Source: Durusdinium trenchii
Taxonomy: Eukaryota > Sar > Dinophyceae > Suessiales > Symbiodiniaceae
Assembly (NCBI GenBank): GCA_963970005.1
Contig: CAXAMN010008369.1
Span: 86,482 to 150,481, forward strand
Length of the DNA stretch: 64,000 nucleotides
Direction: 5' to 3'
The translations under genes and the position numbers were made by a program. The number at the start of each line of letters is the position of its first letter. Within the stretch, counting starts at the first letter, position 1. This document shows positions 54,426 to 64,000 of the stretch, one piece after another. The notes under the pieces were generated by a model, which was not told the origin of the DNA, did no database searches, and worked only from the letters and a program-made list of their open reading frames with translations.

Positions 54426-55673
54426 TCGTCGGCCTGCTGAGGTACTTTTGCTGCACTATTTAGGGTCTTGTTCTGCACTGGGGTGGTCCCGCGGCGGCTC
54501 AAACAGGTCGGTGGGGAAACCGACTCTTGAAGTTTGGGACCATGACAAACCAGAATGCCATTGGTTGTCATCATAGGTTCAAGCAAGTGCGCTCTATAAG
54601 AGTCTAGCCCTGACATACTAATCATTCACGCAAACTGCTTGATTCCCAAATCCAATCTAGTTCCCACACACCACGAGCATTCCCTTCACCTTTGTTCTCA
54701 ATCTTTTATCTTGCCGGCGTGGACGTCTGGCCGTCTTTGCAACCAATGGCCGGGTCCTCAACAGGGAATTCCAAAGAGATTGCTGATTTTGCAATGTGCG
54801 CTCCACCTTACTTTTCTTTATGTGACACATTGTGAATCACTGTGACACGTTGACGTCTATGGAGCGAATGTGCAACCACCACCGCAAAGCCAAAGCCATT
54901 TTAGCTCAGTACGTCTGCGCGTGTCTGGTGTGATGGCGGATGACACCGTGCCTGTGGGCAGAAACACACAAGAGAAACAAAGGAAGGGCAGGAAGGTCTT
55001 GGTCAGGAGGAAGTTCGAGACTTGGTAATAATGATAACCTACTTGATCTCAAATGCACCGACAGTCCTGACATCGCAATGTGTGTCAAACACAAAGGGGT
55101 GCTGAGTCAATTCTTTGTGAGGATGGCAAGCGTTGAAGAGCGACCGCTTCCAGGTATAGATGATCTTAAGGAACAGATTTGTGTGTGTGCTATGGCCTCA
55201 ACAAGTTTGGAGGAAATGTCGCATGGAAGATCAAATTCCTTCTTGGCTTCGTCAAGATGAAGTGCCGGCGCCCTGAAGTTTCTTTGGAGCTTTGTTCGCA
55301 CTTTCTCTGAATCAAGCACGGTGTTTTGTAGCGCAATACTTTTTGCACTTGCGCACGTGACTGCAATGTTGAATGTGCTGCGTTGTTGCATTCTACCGCT
55401 CTCCACAACCAAGAACCTTGAGTTTCATCACTTGGTCCTCTTGCTGGACCCAATGTTGCAGGCTAATCTAGAAATTGAGTTCAGTTTCCTCTTGCTGATT
55501 TCACCAGCACACTCATATCCAAGTTGTTCGCAGCTGTTGCTCCTGATCCGGCTTCTGCTAGGCAACGGTGGACGCTGTGATTGCGCGGATGAAAGCCAAG
55601 AACGCCAAGGAGCTTTCATTGCGTTTCTTTTTGTTGGCGCATGTTTTTCTTCAAGGCAGTCCTTTGAACTTGA
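54426..55673. other. left part of the 8.1-kb insertion, no assigned gene
   Basis: Open on both strands at 54940-55453 without recognisable family. It includes a sequence resembling the dinoflagellate spliced leader at 54894-54908. Confidence 0.3.
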
Positions 55674-56042
55674 GCACGCAACCTCCTTATTATTTCGGAA
55701 AACCAAGAAGACTCATCGAGCGATGATGAAGATTCCTATTATGACAGCTCCAGCGGCAGCGGCGAAGAGAAGACGTCAACTAGTGAAACGAAGAAGGCAA
55801 ACAACAAAGCTGATGCTCACCCACCGGTAGAGGTAAAAGAACATGCAGGTGTTCAACCGGTGGCTACTCCTGTCAGAGCTGCTGTCCCTCCTCCGCAAAT
55901 CCCCAAGACGACTTCTTCCGTTCCAAGCGACTTGCCAGAGTTCAGTACATGCATGCACACATCGATGCGAGAATTCAATCTTAAAGAACTATTATGTTTA
56001 TCAATTAAGATGTTTGGAGTCACTCGGCTTGCAGAGAAATAG
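55674..56042 (+). CDS. acidic Ser-rich then Pro-rich ORF segment in the 8.1-kb insertion
   Basis: A stop-free frame of 122 codons without an early ATG, ending at TAG 56040-56042. It reads ENQEDSSSDDEDSYYDSSSG, then ETKKANNKADAHPPVEVKEH and a Pro-rich stretch (RAAVPPPQIPK). This is low-complexity disordered sequence, probably one exon of the element's gene. No enzymatic motif. Confidence 0.35.
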   Translation, partial: ARNLLIISENQEDSSSDDEDSYYDSSSGSGEEKTSTSETKKANNKADAHPPVEVKEHAGVQPVATPVRAAVPPPQIPKTTSSVPSDLPEFSTCMHTSMREFNLKELLCLSIKMFGVTRLAEK

Positions 56043-56677
56043 AAAGGTGTGGTAGCGGTGGATCGTTGCCTTCAATTCATTCGATGCCTTATCACAGGTG
56101 CCCCTGCTGAAACGGATTTGATCGCCAGGCCGCCAGCGGGCTGAGTTGGAAGCGAAGTTGGCAAAGCTGAAGTCGTGGCTTGGCAAACATGTTTGCTTCT
56201 CTTTGCTCGCAGTGAAACTCTGAAACTCCACAAGTTTCTCTCACGCGTAAGGCGCACAAAGCGTTACACCGTCTTTTTCAACTGACAATCTTTTTGGGAG
56301 TGCAGCAGCCATGCAAGGCTAAGAGAGAGAAGCGCTTCCCAAAGCCAGATCCCTTCTGCAGGGGAATCAGGACCTGTACCACTAGCTTAGATTCTGTTGG
56401 ATAATCACTAAATAGAGCGTGCTTTTAAGGTTGTTGTGAACATGTCATCCAACCCCGCTCCATTCGCCCGAAGTTACCGCTGAAGCAAGGCCTGAAGCCT
56501 TTCAGGGACGCAAGCCAGAGCCCAAGAATGAGACCGGGAACCACAACAATGACGACGTCGAACAGGTTTCTGAGAGTGACAAGGAACGCGCTTGACCATT
56601 GACCAACACATTGTTTTGTTGCATTCCTTTTTATGTTTATTGCACGCGTAGAAAGAAGCGCCCTGATAGTTCATTGA

Positions 56678-57235
56678 AGAGCAAACAACCCAGGACGATC
56701 CTCCAGGAGTGACTGTGACGCGAGCTATGCAGCTTCAGCAGAAGCAAAGAGCTGGAGCGCTCGCGGAAGACGGTGTTTAGAGAAGGGTCGCGGGAGAGGT
56801 AGGGGGCGAGGAAACAATGGGAAAGGCAGAGGGAGAGGAAGAAGAGGAAGAAGAGGAGGAGGAAAACCCAAGAATGATGGGGAGGGCGAGTATGTTGACA
56901 ACGAACCCAAAATGCCGACAAAACGTTCGAACAAGAATTCCACGAATTCCCAAACCCAGCCCAGCAAGCGTCAGCGCAACAGCGAGCCTCAGACTTGGGA
57001 GGAATGGGATGAGGAGTGGGAGAATGCCTGGGTGAAGACTGGCAGTGGTCAGATAGTTGGGACCAGGATGCGCCCAAGGCTTGGGACAAATATGCTTGGC
57101 ACTGTAGCAAGGAAGCCATGTACTCCTTGACCGCCCCAGAAACAAAAGAGCCATCAACCGAGCAGGCTTCCCAACACAAGCGGGCCCAACCAGCCAAGAC
57201 TGACTCTCCTGATGAATTTGTGGTCCAATACTTGT
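56678..57235 (+). CDS. RG-box and Trp-rich exon in the 8.1-kb insertion (one frameshift)
   Basis: The frame carries GRGRGRGRGNNGKGRGRGRR, an RG/RGG box typical of RNA- or DNA-binding tails, then a Lys/Asn/Gln-rich linker and TWEEWDEEWENAW. At about 57030 coding potential shifts by one frame to GEDWQWSDSWDQDAPKAWDK and continues to FVVQYL. It ends at TT/GTAAGTG, a strong donor at 57236. The exon at 57288 completes the Leu codon. The opposite-strand frame of 259 codons (56637-57416) is its shadow. Confidence 0.4.
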
Positions 57236-57287
57236 TGTAAGTGCTTTCCATGTGGGTGTTGTGCAACTTCACAACTAATGCCTGCAG

Positions 57288-57470
57288 GGATGCGCGGTCA
57301 TACTTTTCGCAAAGACCAAGGAAAAATGCAAAAGTCCAGCATCTCATCTTCAATGTGATCCGGCCGTTTGAACAGGGTGAACGGTTCGGACGGAACAAAC
57401 TTGTCGAAGGAGTCACTGGAAAGGCACTTGTTTTGTTGAATCACTCTCAGTCCCGGTCTTCTGACGTTTC
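57288..57470 (+). CDS. exon following the RG/Trp-rich exon
   Basis: After GCCTGCAG, one base completes the Leu codon. The frame then reads DARSYFSQRPRKNAKVQHLI and FNVIRPFEQGERFGRNKLVE. Unknown family. The 3' edge is uncertain (the frame is open to 57525). Confidence 0.3.
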
Positions 57471-57947
57471 CGGTTCTTTGGGGCACACTTGTTCCCTGGG
57501 GTCTCCACCTCATAGTGCTGGGTAGCATCGGTTTCGTCCTGAAACTTCGCGAGTCCGGCATTGACTTTGGATACTTTTGTTTTCATCCCTGCGACCTTGA
57601 GTGGCCAATTTGGGTAGCTGCAGCGGCCAAAGCAGCGGAGATCTTTGCCGCTCAGCCTTCTAACTTGTGGAAACAAACCACTTGAACCATTGCATCCGTC
57701 TTAGGTGCGTTGAAATTGTCATTTTATGCCTTTCTTTGTGGGGCCTGCTGTTGCCACTGTGGTTCTAGCCGACCTACATTGACCGTGTGATGGAGAATAT
57801 CCGTTTGCGCAAAGGTGTTCTTGCCCTGAGGGATAGGCTGAATGAATGTGGTCGCAGAGTCCTGGCAGTTCTGGCAGACCCATGAACTGCTGAGCGACCA
57901 GTTTTGAGGGCTCGGTGCATGTTCCTAAAGAAAGTTGTTCGAGGTAC

Positions 57948-58232
57948 TTACGCCACGCTGTTCGCGTTTGAATGTTTCCGTGAATGCACCGGGGGTGCCT
58001 TAGTTGGCTGTTCAACTGGGATGGTGTAGCGCGGATTCGGGGGCGACCTGGCGAAGCAGCTTGTGGACACCCCAAAACCTAAAACAAACACTGCAAGCAT
58101 GCTTTTGTGATTGCTCGACTGGATGTTGTCCAAAAGATCGAACCTAGCTGACCTACAGTGCGCCGCGGTCGCCATCTTTGTCAGGTTCCCGACGCCCGCA
58201 AAGAATTCGAGGAATTCCCATACCTGCCACAA
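57948..58232 (-). pseudogene. methyltransferase-like N-terminal fragment (minus strand)
   Basis: The minus-strand frame starts WQVWEFLEFFAGVGNLTKM, with a SAM-binding motif-I pattern (EFFAG.GNL), and continues ARFDLLDN. Recurrent dinoflagellate proteins combine this start with the CSSF and PTPKRH..FSN segments seen on the plus strand at 59278-60310. Opposite orientation of the two halves implies an inversion or a second, separate copy. Confidence 0.4.
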
Positions 58233-59277
58233 GTCGTTTTTTACTCACGCCAGATAGAAGCGTAGAGGGCTCATATGGCTGATTTGGTTTTGTCAGTGAA
58301 GAGAATTTGCAAGCCAACCCCCATCCTTTGGTGCACGGAGCTGGCGAAGACGCCAGACCAAAGCATCAACGTGTGCTTCCAGCATCGCGACAGCAACGGG
58401 TTTGCGGGCGGCCCTGTGACTATAGGACGAGTCGTTAAGAAGGCCCCCTGATGTCGATGGGTTTCAGGGAAAACCCTTATTTTCCACTCCTGAGATTAAC
58501 TACACTAGCCTTTGCAAGTGGTGGTTGGGAAGATAGGGTAACACTCTGGAATCAACCAGCGCCACTGTGACATGTTCGGAGGTCTTGAACCATTTAACCT
58601 ACATAGGCGTCAAGTCGTCGCAATTTCAGCACAATTCTTTTCCTAGGTTGACTCTAGTGCCACACCCCAGAGGCTGTGGGCCAGGGAGAAACTCAAGCTG
58701 TGCATGTTGCAAAGCCGCGCCAGCACATGCCAAGCCGGACGTTTATAGAGGAGTGACCGCGCAGCCCATCCTCGCCGCTTCTCCTTCCGGCCTCTTGGCG
58801 GCGTGGTTTGGGGGCGACCTCGGAGCCGTGGCCGGACCAGTGTGAAAATTATATATCATTTTAGGGAACGGCCAATCCGTTTTTTTGTGAGAAGGTAGTG
58901 TTAATGAGAGCGGTCAAAAAGATTCATTGACACAGACTGAGTCAGCGGAACATGCGAGTGCAGAAAGAAGCTTCTTTTCATCGTGCGCAATGTACAGAGG
59001 GAGGTTTGAGTTGAGGCTTTCCCCAACTGGCAGGTCAAAGTGGCGTGCGGCAATGATCACGGCTTACTGTTGCAAGGACAAGTCTTGCTGTTGGTCGCGG
59101 CAAAGCAGAGTAGCGGCTTTCAATTTGAACCATGGGCCATTAACTCATGTCAATGTGAAAAGCCACAGCAGTCGAACCAAATGCCACCCTAAGCCGCAGC
59201 CTGCGTGCCCGCAACTAACATGAGATAGCACTTGTTGCATTTTGCAAATCACTTTTCCAAGCGTGAAAGCAGTTGGG
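58233..59277. other. interior of the 8.1-kb insertion, no assigned gene
   Basis: A + strand frame at 58567-58845 ends ASPSGLLAAWFGGDLGAVAG, possibly an exon. Otherwise non-coding. Confidence 0.25.
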
Positions 59278-60310
59278 TTTGAAATGTTGCATGGCAATTT
59301 TATGGATCCGACACATGCTTCTGGGTGGGCGTTTATTGACCTTATTCCAAGGGAGTTCTTTCTATGTTTGCAGCGCTGTGTTTTTTAGACTACTTCTACG
59401 TGCCTTGTTGGTACGACTTTTTGACAACTTTCAGGTCAGCGGTGTTGTCTCTTCTCCGCGTATGCCAGTCCAGCTCCGTGGCACACTTTGGGAGCAAATG
59501 CAGTTCTTTCAGCAAAATGAACGTTGGCACGAGCCAGAGAACAGCTTGTGCTTCCATCGGCTTTCTTGAATACTCATCGGTGATGATTTCAAACATGCTC
59601 TGGGAACGGACACGTGGCCTAATCATGCCTAATCGGCCTAATCGTGATCTGTTTGTCTAGTATAGCTTCCTCCTCAGGGACAACAAATCAGAAGACTGCG
59701 GCTCGTAACCCTAAAAGTGTCAGGGTGCACCAAAAAGCTTTTTCAAGACATCCCCGAACATAGTCTCCAAAGCCCGCCCGCACAGGACAGGTCTCCTGAT
59801 GCTCCCCGCCACAGCGCTTGGAGGAGTTTGGACCTGCGAACAACCATCCGGGTCGACTCTGGAGTATTATCCCTCTTTCCGGGAGGCCTTGAGGAACATC
59901 TACCGAGTTTCGGGCGATTTTTCTGTTTGGGGCTGAGTTCAGGACCCATGAGGTCAACTAGCAAACCTGCTCGTTACTTGCAAACCTGTAAGAGTATTAT
60001 GACCAAATGTGGATGTAAGACTTGTAGGCTTCCGCAACCGAGGCTAAGACTGTTTCGAACGGTTTGCGATGCTAAGGTGGCCAGAGTGGGATGGTGGATG
60101 GGGCATTTCAATGCTCCGACACCAAAAAGGCACTATGGCTTTTCCAACTCACAAGCCATTACTGCCTTAGACAGGGGTGTGCTCAAAGGTTGGGCCAAGG
60201 AAAAGCCCGCTGACAGCCGCACACCTACGGCTGTTCGGTATGTTGATTCAGCGCGATGTGCACGTTACCATGGAACAGAACGCTTGACAGAGACACAGAG
60301 ACTCCTTTGA
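59278..60310 (+). pseudogene. methyltransferase-like middle and C-terminal fragments
   Basis: Three + strand stretches in order. The first is EMLHGNFMDPTHASGWAF (about 59279-59335). The second is SVAHFGSKCSSFSKMNVGTS with QRTACASIGFLEYSSV (about 59470-59600). The third is VGWWMGHFNAPTPKRHYGFS with NSQAITALDRGVLKGW and a basic tail (about 60085-60310). Together they resemble the dinoflagellate family in which a DNMT-like core has C-S-S-(F/W) in place of the PPC loop. Frames differ between pieces, so this is either spliced or decayed. Assignment rests on recalled family pattern, not an alignment. Confidence 0.4.
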
Positions 60311-61193
60311 ATATTGGCGCGGACATATTTGTTTTGTTTCTGGCGGGGATCCTTTTGTTGTGATATGATGTGACAATTGAAAACATTCAAGTTCCCCCGG
60401 CAACGTTCGCCCGTGCCCTGAGAACAAACACACTATTCAAATCCTTTTTCGGGGCGAGGAACTCTCAAGATTGATCTCGGTATCATGCCCATCATTCTCA
60501 GGATTTACCCAGTTCCATTCTGCACAACCTATGTGGACCTCATGGAGAAGATGAAAAACAGTTGCCATGGCCAGCCTCCTCTCCCGCTACCGCTCCCATC
60601 GGCCCTTCAGACCTTTGCGATGGACTGGCCGTGCGAAGATGTTTGGGGAACAGCTGACATACCTCAGTTTTTTGCTTACCTGCGAAAGGCTAAAGCTAGC
60701 CTTGTCCATTCCAGATGAATGGAAAGCCGTGGTGCCCAAATCCCTTATTTGAAGCTAGAGGCGGTCCCGATTGGAATTTCTTCGCAGTGAACGAAACAGG
60801 TGGTTGTCCGATTGGGATATGTCTTTTCGTCACTATGGTTTATCGATTCTGTTCAATCTTTATGTTAATTTTTTGGAAAATAGTCGGGAAAAGTTCGGGG
60901 AAAAGTTCGGGTGTGAGGTGGAATGAGGTGGAACCCGTGATACCCCCGTTCCAAACTCGTGCTTACCCGTGCAAACCCGTGATATCCCAAACAAACCCCG
61001 GGTTTGGGGACAAACCCTACATTTTCCAAACCCGTGATTTACCCGTGCCAAACACGTGATTTACCCGTGCAAACATCACGGGTTTGGTGGTCAGATTTTG
61101 AGCGATTTTTGACAAATTTTTAATCATTTTGGGCGACCAAAAACCAAAACATTCCTAATCGACACCCAATTTTCTCGATGGTTTCCGAGCAGC
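60311..61193. other. non-coding with AAACCCGTGATTTACCCGTG repeats
   Basis: Between about 60940 and 61090 variants of AAACCCGTGATTTACCCGTG and CCCCGGGTTTGGGG recur, related to the CTCGGGTTT units at the ends of the insertion. A + strand stretch at 60485-60718 (ILRIYPVPFCTTYVDLMEKM) may be a degraded exon. Confidence 0.4.
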
Positions 61194-62107
61194 TTGAGGG
61201 AGATTGCGCCACTATTGGCAATTCGGCTGTGTGAGTTCCCGAATTTGGAGCTCTTCTTGCTGAAAAGCGGGAGGTTGACAAGAACTTTCAACCACGTTCA
61301 GAAGCGCTTGAATTTGCGCGACCCTCCTACAGGAGTTTGCCATCTGTGCCAAGCTGGCCAGCCGAACTGGCCATACGAACCAATACAAACTCGGTCTCTG
61401 TTGTGGGAAAGCACGCTCGTTAGCAACTCGCCATTTGAATGGCCCTCTCCCTTCGAAAGGGTCCCGCATATTCCCGAGGAGGTTCCTTCCTTTTGGCACT
61501 TTGACTTGTTTCATACGTGGAATGCTGGTCTGGGCCGCGCGTGGGCTGGAAAGTGCTTGCGCTACTCTCGGGAACTATGCCGGAAGGAGCAATCGATGAC
61601 CGATTTGAGCACCTGACAAAGGTCTACAAGCAATGGTGCACTGACAGTCTTTTGAAGCAGAGCCAATGTTGGTCAAATGCCAAGAGGCGAATGCTGCGGT
61701 GTCAGAATGCTTGCGGATGATGTACAGTTGTGATTGCTGGATTGATGCTAGCACTGCGTCCAGGATCGGAACCTTGGGCATGCTTTTCCTGCGTCGGTAC
61801 CAAGGACTAGCTCACGAAGCCCTGAGACAGGGTAGATCTTTGTTTCCGATTTACCCAAAAGCTCATGCTTTTCATCGCGTGATGCTAAACCTCTTGAGAG
61901 GGCCCAGGACCGGCTTTGAGGTCGAAAGCCCTCTCAACTATGCGGCGGCGCCGGACGAAGACTTCATCGGCCGGCCTTCGAGAGTCAGTACAGTAGGAAA
62001 ATTACAGGCAAAGATGTGTTGACTTTTAATGTAATTAATCGATACCGTTTAGCCGCTTACACGGAATGGGTCGATGCTGGGCATTTGTCAAGGCCGGTTG
62101 TGCCCTA
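61194..62107 (+). pseudogene. CHLC-type dinoflagellate repeat protein, C-terminal region (frameshifted)
   Basis: The first frame contains GVCHLCQAGQPNWPYEPIQ and FWHFDLFHTWNAGLGRAWAG. Another (61666-62022) contains GMLFLRRYQGLAHEALRQGR, FPIYPKAHAFHRVMLNLLRG and DEDFIGRPSRVSTV. A third (62037-62107) ends RYRLAAYTEWVDAGHLSRPV before TAA. The order CHLC..., D.FH.W..G, YPK.H..H and DEDFIGRPSRVS recurs in many unannotated dinoflagellate proteins. A transposase-related role is conceivable but unproven. At least two frameshifts break the gene. Confidence 0.45.
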
Positions 62108-62445
62108 AGGGAAGTGCTAATGTAGCATTTCATTTTGAACCTTGTTGTTTCTTCTCTAATATGTGAACTACATGTTTCCACTCTGAATGGATGTCCCTCA
62201 TTGCGGCTTAGCTCCGGGCTTAGTCAGGATCGCGGGGAGCTGCTTGAACAAGAGCAGGAAAATGTCACATCAGCGCACCTTTGCTGAAATCTGCAAAAAC
62301 GATGAAAACGCAAACCCCGGGTTTCCAGCGCAAACCTCGGGTATTTCATCGAATCCGATGTTTTCTTCGGGTATTGGCTTGGAAGGTATATATATATAAT
62401 AGATAGATATGATTTTTTTTCAGCACTGACACATGAATACAAGCT

Positions 62446-62455
62446 GACTTAGAAT
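62446..62455. repeat. right flanking direct repeat (possible target-site duplication)
   Basis: GACTTAGAAT, identical to 54296-54305. Confidence 0.5.
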
Positions 62456-62487
62456 GATGTGGTAGCTATAGATATGAACACATCCAA

Positions 62488-64000
62488 GCTACAGCCTTTG
62501 GACCACAATCATCGCTTCGACGATCGATGAGAGCACCACAGGAGTTCATCGACCACCTGCGGGCAAAGAACTTTCCAAAGGCCTCAGGTGGAACGTCCTC
62601 CGTGCGAAAGAAGACGCCGGCAGAGAAAGACGCATCCTCGCGAGGGAGAAAGGGACGGGAAACTCTTCCCATCAAAGAATGTGAGTGTGTGGTCGTGAAG
62701 TTGTAAACTGATCACAGATGGTAAAGATGAGGACGTGAGATGAAATGGACCACTGTCCACCAGTCGACGCAGGTGAGGGGATGAGATCTTTTAGATCTCG
62801 AGTTGTTTTTGCAAGTTTCCAGTCCATCTCAAAGCGGGGACCCGACAGTCAAAGCGGCGCAAAGAAAGGCTTTGGGTTTCAAGTTCGCAGGACGCATATC
62901 AGTCTTCGAGTTTGGCACAGAATGGGACGAACTAAACTGAACGAATTTTTCGCTGACATTTTCCATCAGATCAGACTTTTGTCCATGGACGACTTGTTCC
63001 TTCTCAGCAGTTTTCCCCATCCAGACCGCAGACCCTCCGGTCGAGTGCCACCGAAAACGGCACCACCATCATTTTGACACTAGCGACGTCGTCAGCAAGA
63101 AAAACCATGCACCAAGTCATTGGGGTCGACGCAGTTGGGTTCCCTCTCAGAGACATAATTTTGAAAGGCCTGTGGTTTCTTCAACATGAGGAACACCAGC
63201 GAGTTTGTCAGAACCATGTACCTCAACTTGTTTCATTCAGTGGAACCATTTGCCTCGATGTCACTGTGCTTATACTGAGAAAGCCATGGGCCGGCTACTG
63301 GTGCTTTGAATTTCAGCCCCAAGCTACTTGTACAGCACATTCTTTGAACGGCTGCGCCGTCGGCTCGTGCAGTTGACATAGTGATCTATGAATCTATCCC
63401 ATCGTCAAGTATCGATTTTGATCCTTTGTTTCCATGGTTCAATCCACAGGTTTGCCTTTCGTGGAGTATCTGGATGGGGGCAAAGGCACTTTCAGGCATT
63501 CATTATGATTATGGCGTCAACAGTGAGACTCCCCAGCCATACTGCTGGCAATGCACATCCAGTGCTTGTGGTTTCCCCTCGTTTTGTTTGACAGAGCCAT
63601 CGACTCGCATTTCAACCAGCTGCCCTAGCCATTTGGGATGATCAGGAATTGGCTCACCTGAAGTTGTAAGATGTTCAGCAAATCCTAGAAAGTTCATGTC
63701 AAGCTCAGCCATGTTTCAGCTCAGCCAAGTTTCAGGGGCGATCCATCCATTCTTAAAGAATCGCCGTAAAATAGAGGAAAAAAAGAGTCCAGAGCCACAT
63801 GCCAGGGAGGACACTCCTTTCTAAATCTTGGAGCACAGCTGAGCTGGTGCAGGTGATTTACGCGCGCCTCGTATCCCACTTCGTTGTCTTAGCAATGGGT
63901 AGCCGATTGGAGCCAATTGGAGCGCAACGGGCTTTTTATGATGTTATATATTGGTTTCCAGGATGTTACTGTGAATACATGGCAAGACAGGACCTCAGAT
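62488..64000. repeat. segmental duplication, copy 2, right part (continues past the window)
   Basis: Parallels 37388-39002 of copy 1 from AGCTACAGCCTTTGG to GCAAGACAGGACCTCAGAT. It includes exon candidate C (62489-62680). Confidence 0.85.
63509..63712 (-). CDS. minus-strand ORF (67 aa) in duplicated segment, copy 2
   Basis: ATG at the complement of 63710-63712. It reads MAELDMNFLGFAEHLTTSGE and PKWLGQLVEMRVDGSVKQNE, then stops at the complement of 63509-63511. Copy 1 (38693 downwards) starts the same way but loses about 23 bp in the middle and hits a stop. It is plausible as a protein but has no relatives I recognise and no splice context. Confidence 0.2.
   Translation of the reverse strand: MAELDMNFLGFAEHLTTSGEPIPDHPKWLGQLVEMRVDGSVKQNEGKPQALDVHCQQYGWGVSLLTP

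Larger units (their letters stand above)
54306..62445. mobile_element. 8.1-kb insertion with long direct repeats and CTCGGGTTT-rich ends, unclassified
   Basis: Relative to copy 1, this interval is inserted between AAAAGCCGA (54289-54297) and AGCTACAGCC (62487). It is bounded by GACTTAGAAT on both sides. Near the ends the inverted match TATATATACCTT (54309-54320) / AAGGTATATATA (62381-62392) occurs, each followed inwards by copies of CTCGGGTTT or CTCGGGTATT. Inside lie an acidic ORF, an RG-box/Trp-rich spliced ORF, methyltransferase-like fragments on both strands and a CHLC-type C-terminal protein. I know of no named class that fits. The 40 bp after the right repeat (62456-62487) is absent from copy 1, so the insertion model assumes a small deletion there. 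Confidence 0.5.

Noticed and set aside
56637-57416. Minus-strand 259-codon frame
   Set aside because: It lies opposite the RG-box and Trp-rich plus-strand exons and is explained by GA-rich low complexity.
1-64000. tRNA, rRNA, snRNA, CRISPR arrays and bacterial-type promoters or terminators
   Set aside because: I looked for cloverleaf-like blocks, rRNA signatures and regularly spaced repeats and found nothing that I could support by eye.

Overview
The window looks like draft nuclear DNA from a dinoflagellate, most likely of the Symbiodinium group (Symbiodiniaceae). The reasons are very short exons separated by long introns, introns opening with GC or GA as well as GT, unresolved repeats around a 10-N assembly gap (53020-53029), and a retroelement that carries a cytosine-5 methyltransferase domain, a combination reported from this group. 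There is no sign of bacterial operons, CRISPR, rRNA or recognisable tRNA genes. Most of the DNA is non-coding; genes were found by chaining short reading-frame segments with splice signals, so exon edges are estimates.

Layout. 1-5.4 kb: two tandem paralogous genes on the + strand. The first is only a C-terminal TLDc-like exon. The second has coiled-coil, BTB/T1-like, second BTB-like and TLDc-like exons, and its TLDc exon has two homopolymer frameshifts. 5.4-11.65 kb: orphan exons with no recognised family. 11.65-16.08 kb: a strikingly AT-rich island holding a broken, truncated protein-primed family-B DNA polymerase of Polinton/Maverick type. 16.1-23.8 kb: orphan exons plus a three-exon acyl-carrier-protein-like domain (20.9-21.8 kb). 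23.8-26.4 kb: a lipocalin (Blc/apolipoprotein-D-like) gene in at least six small exons. 27.3-27.9 kb: a cluster of related short repeats. 32.6-43.4 kb: an FKBP-type peptidyl-prolyl isomerase gene in six exons, including a 30-nt microexon and GC and GA donors.

A roughly 5.4-kb segment lies inside the largest FKBP intron (copy 1, 33.56-39.0 kb). It recurs downstream as copy 2 (44.06 kb to the window end), but copy 2 is broken by two large insertions. The first (46469-53075) is a tyrosine-recombinase (DIRS-like) retrotransposon: a small membrane ORF, a gag-like ORF1 with one in-frame TGA, an RT / RNase H / DNMT / RNase H ORF2, and an overlapping tyrosine-recombinase ORF3. The DNMT-like domain sits inside the RNase H fold, between its first aspartate and its catalytic glutamate. 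Copy 1 preserves the matching empty site. The second insertion (about 54306-62445) is flanked by a 10-bp direct repeat. It holds a decayed spliced gene with RG-box/Trp-rich, methyltransferase-like and CHLC-type segments that I link only to recurrent uncharacterised dinoflagellate proteins.

The host genes (TLDc/BTB, ACP, lipocalin, FKBP) have no evident common pathway. The common theme is repeat dynamics: a duplicated segment serving as landing site for two unrelated mobile elements, each with a methyltransferase-like domain.
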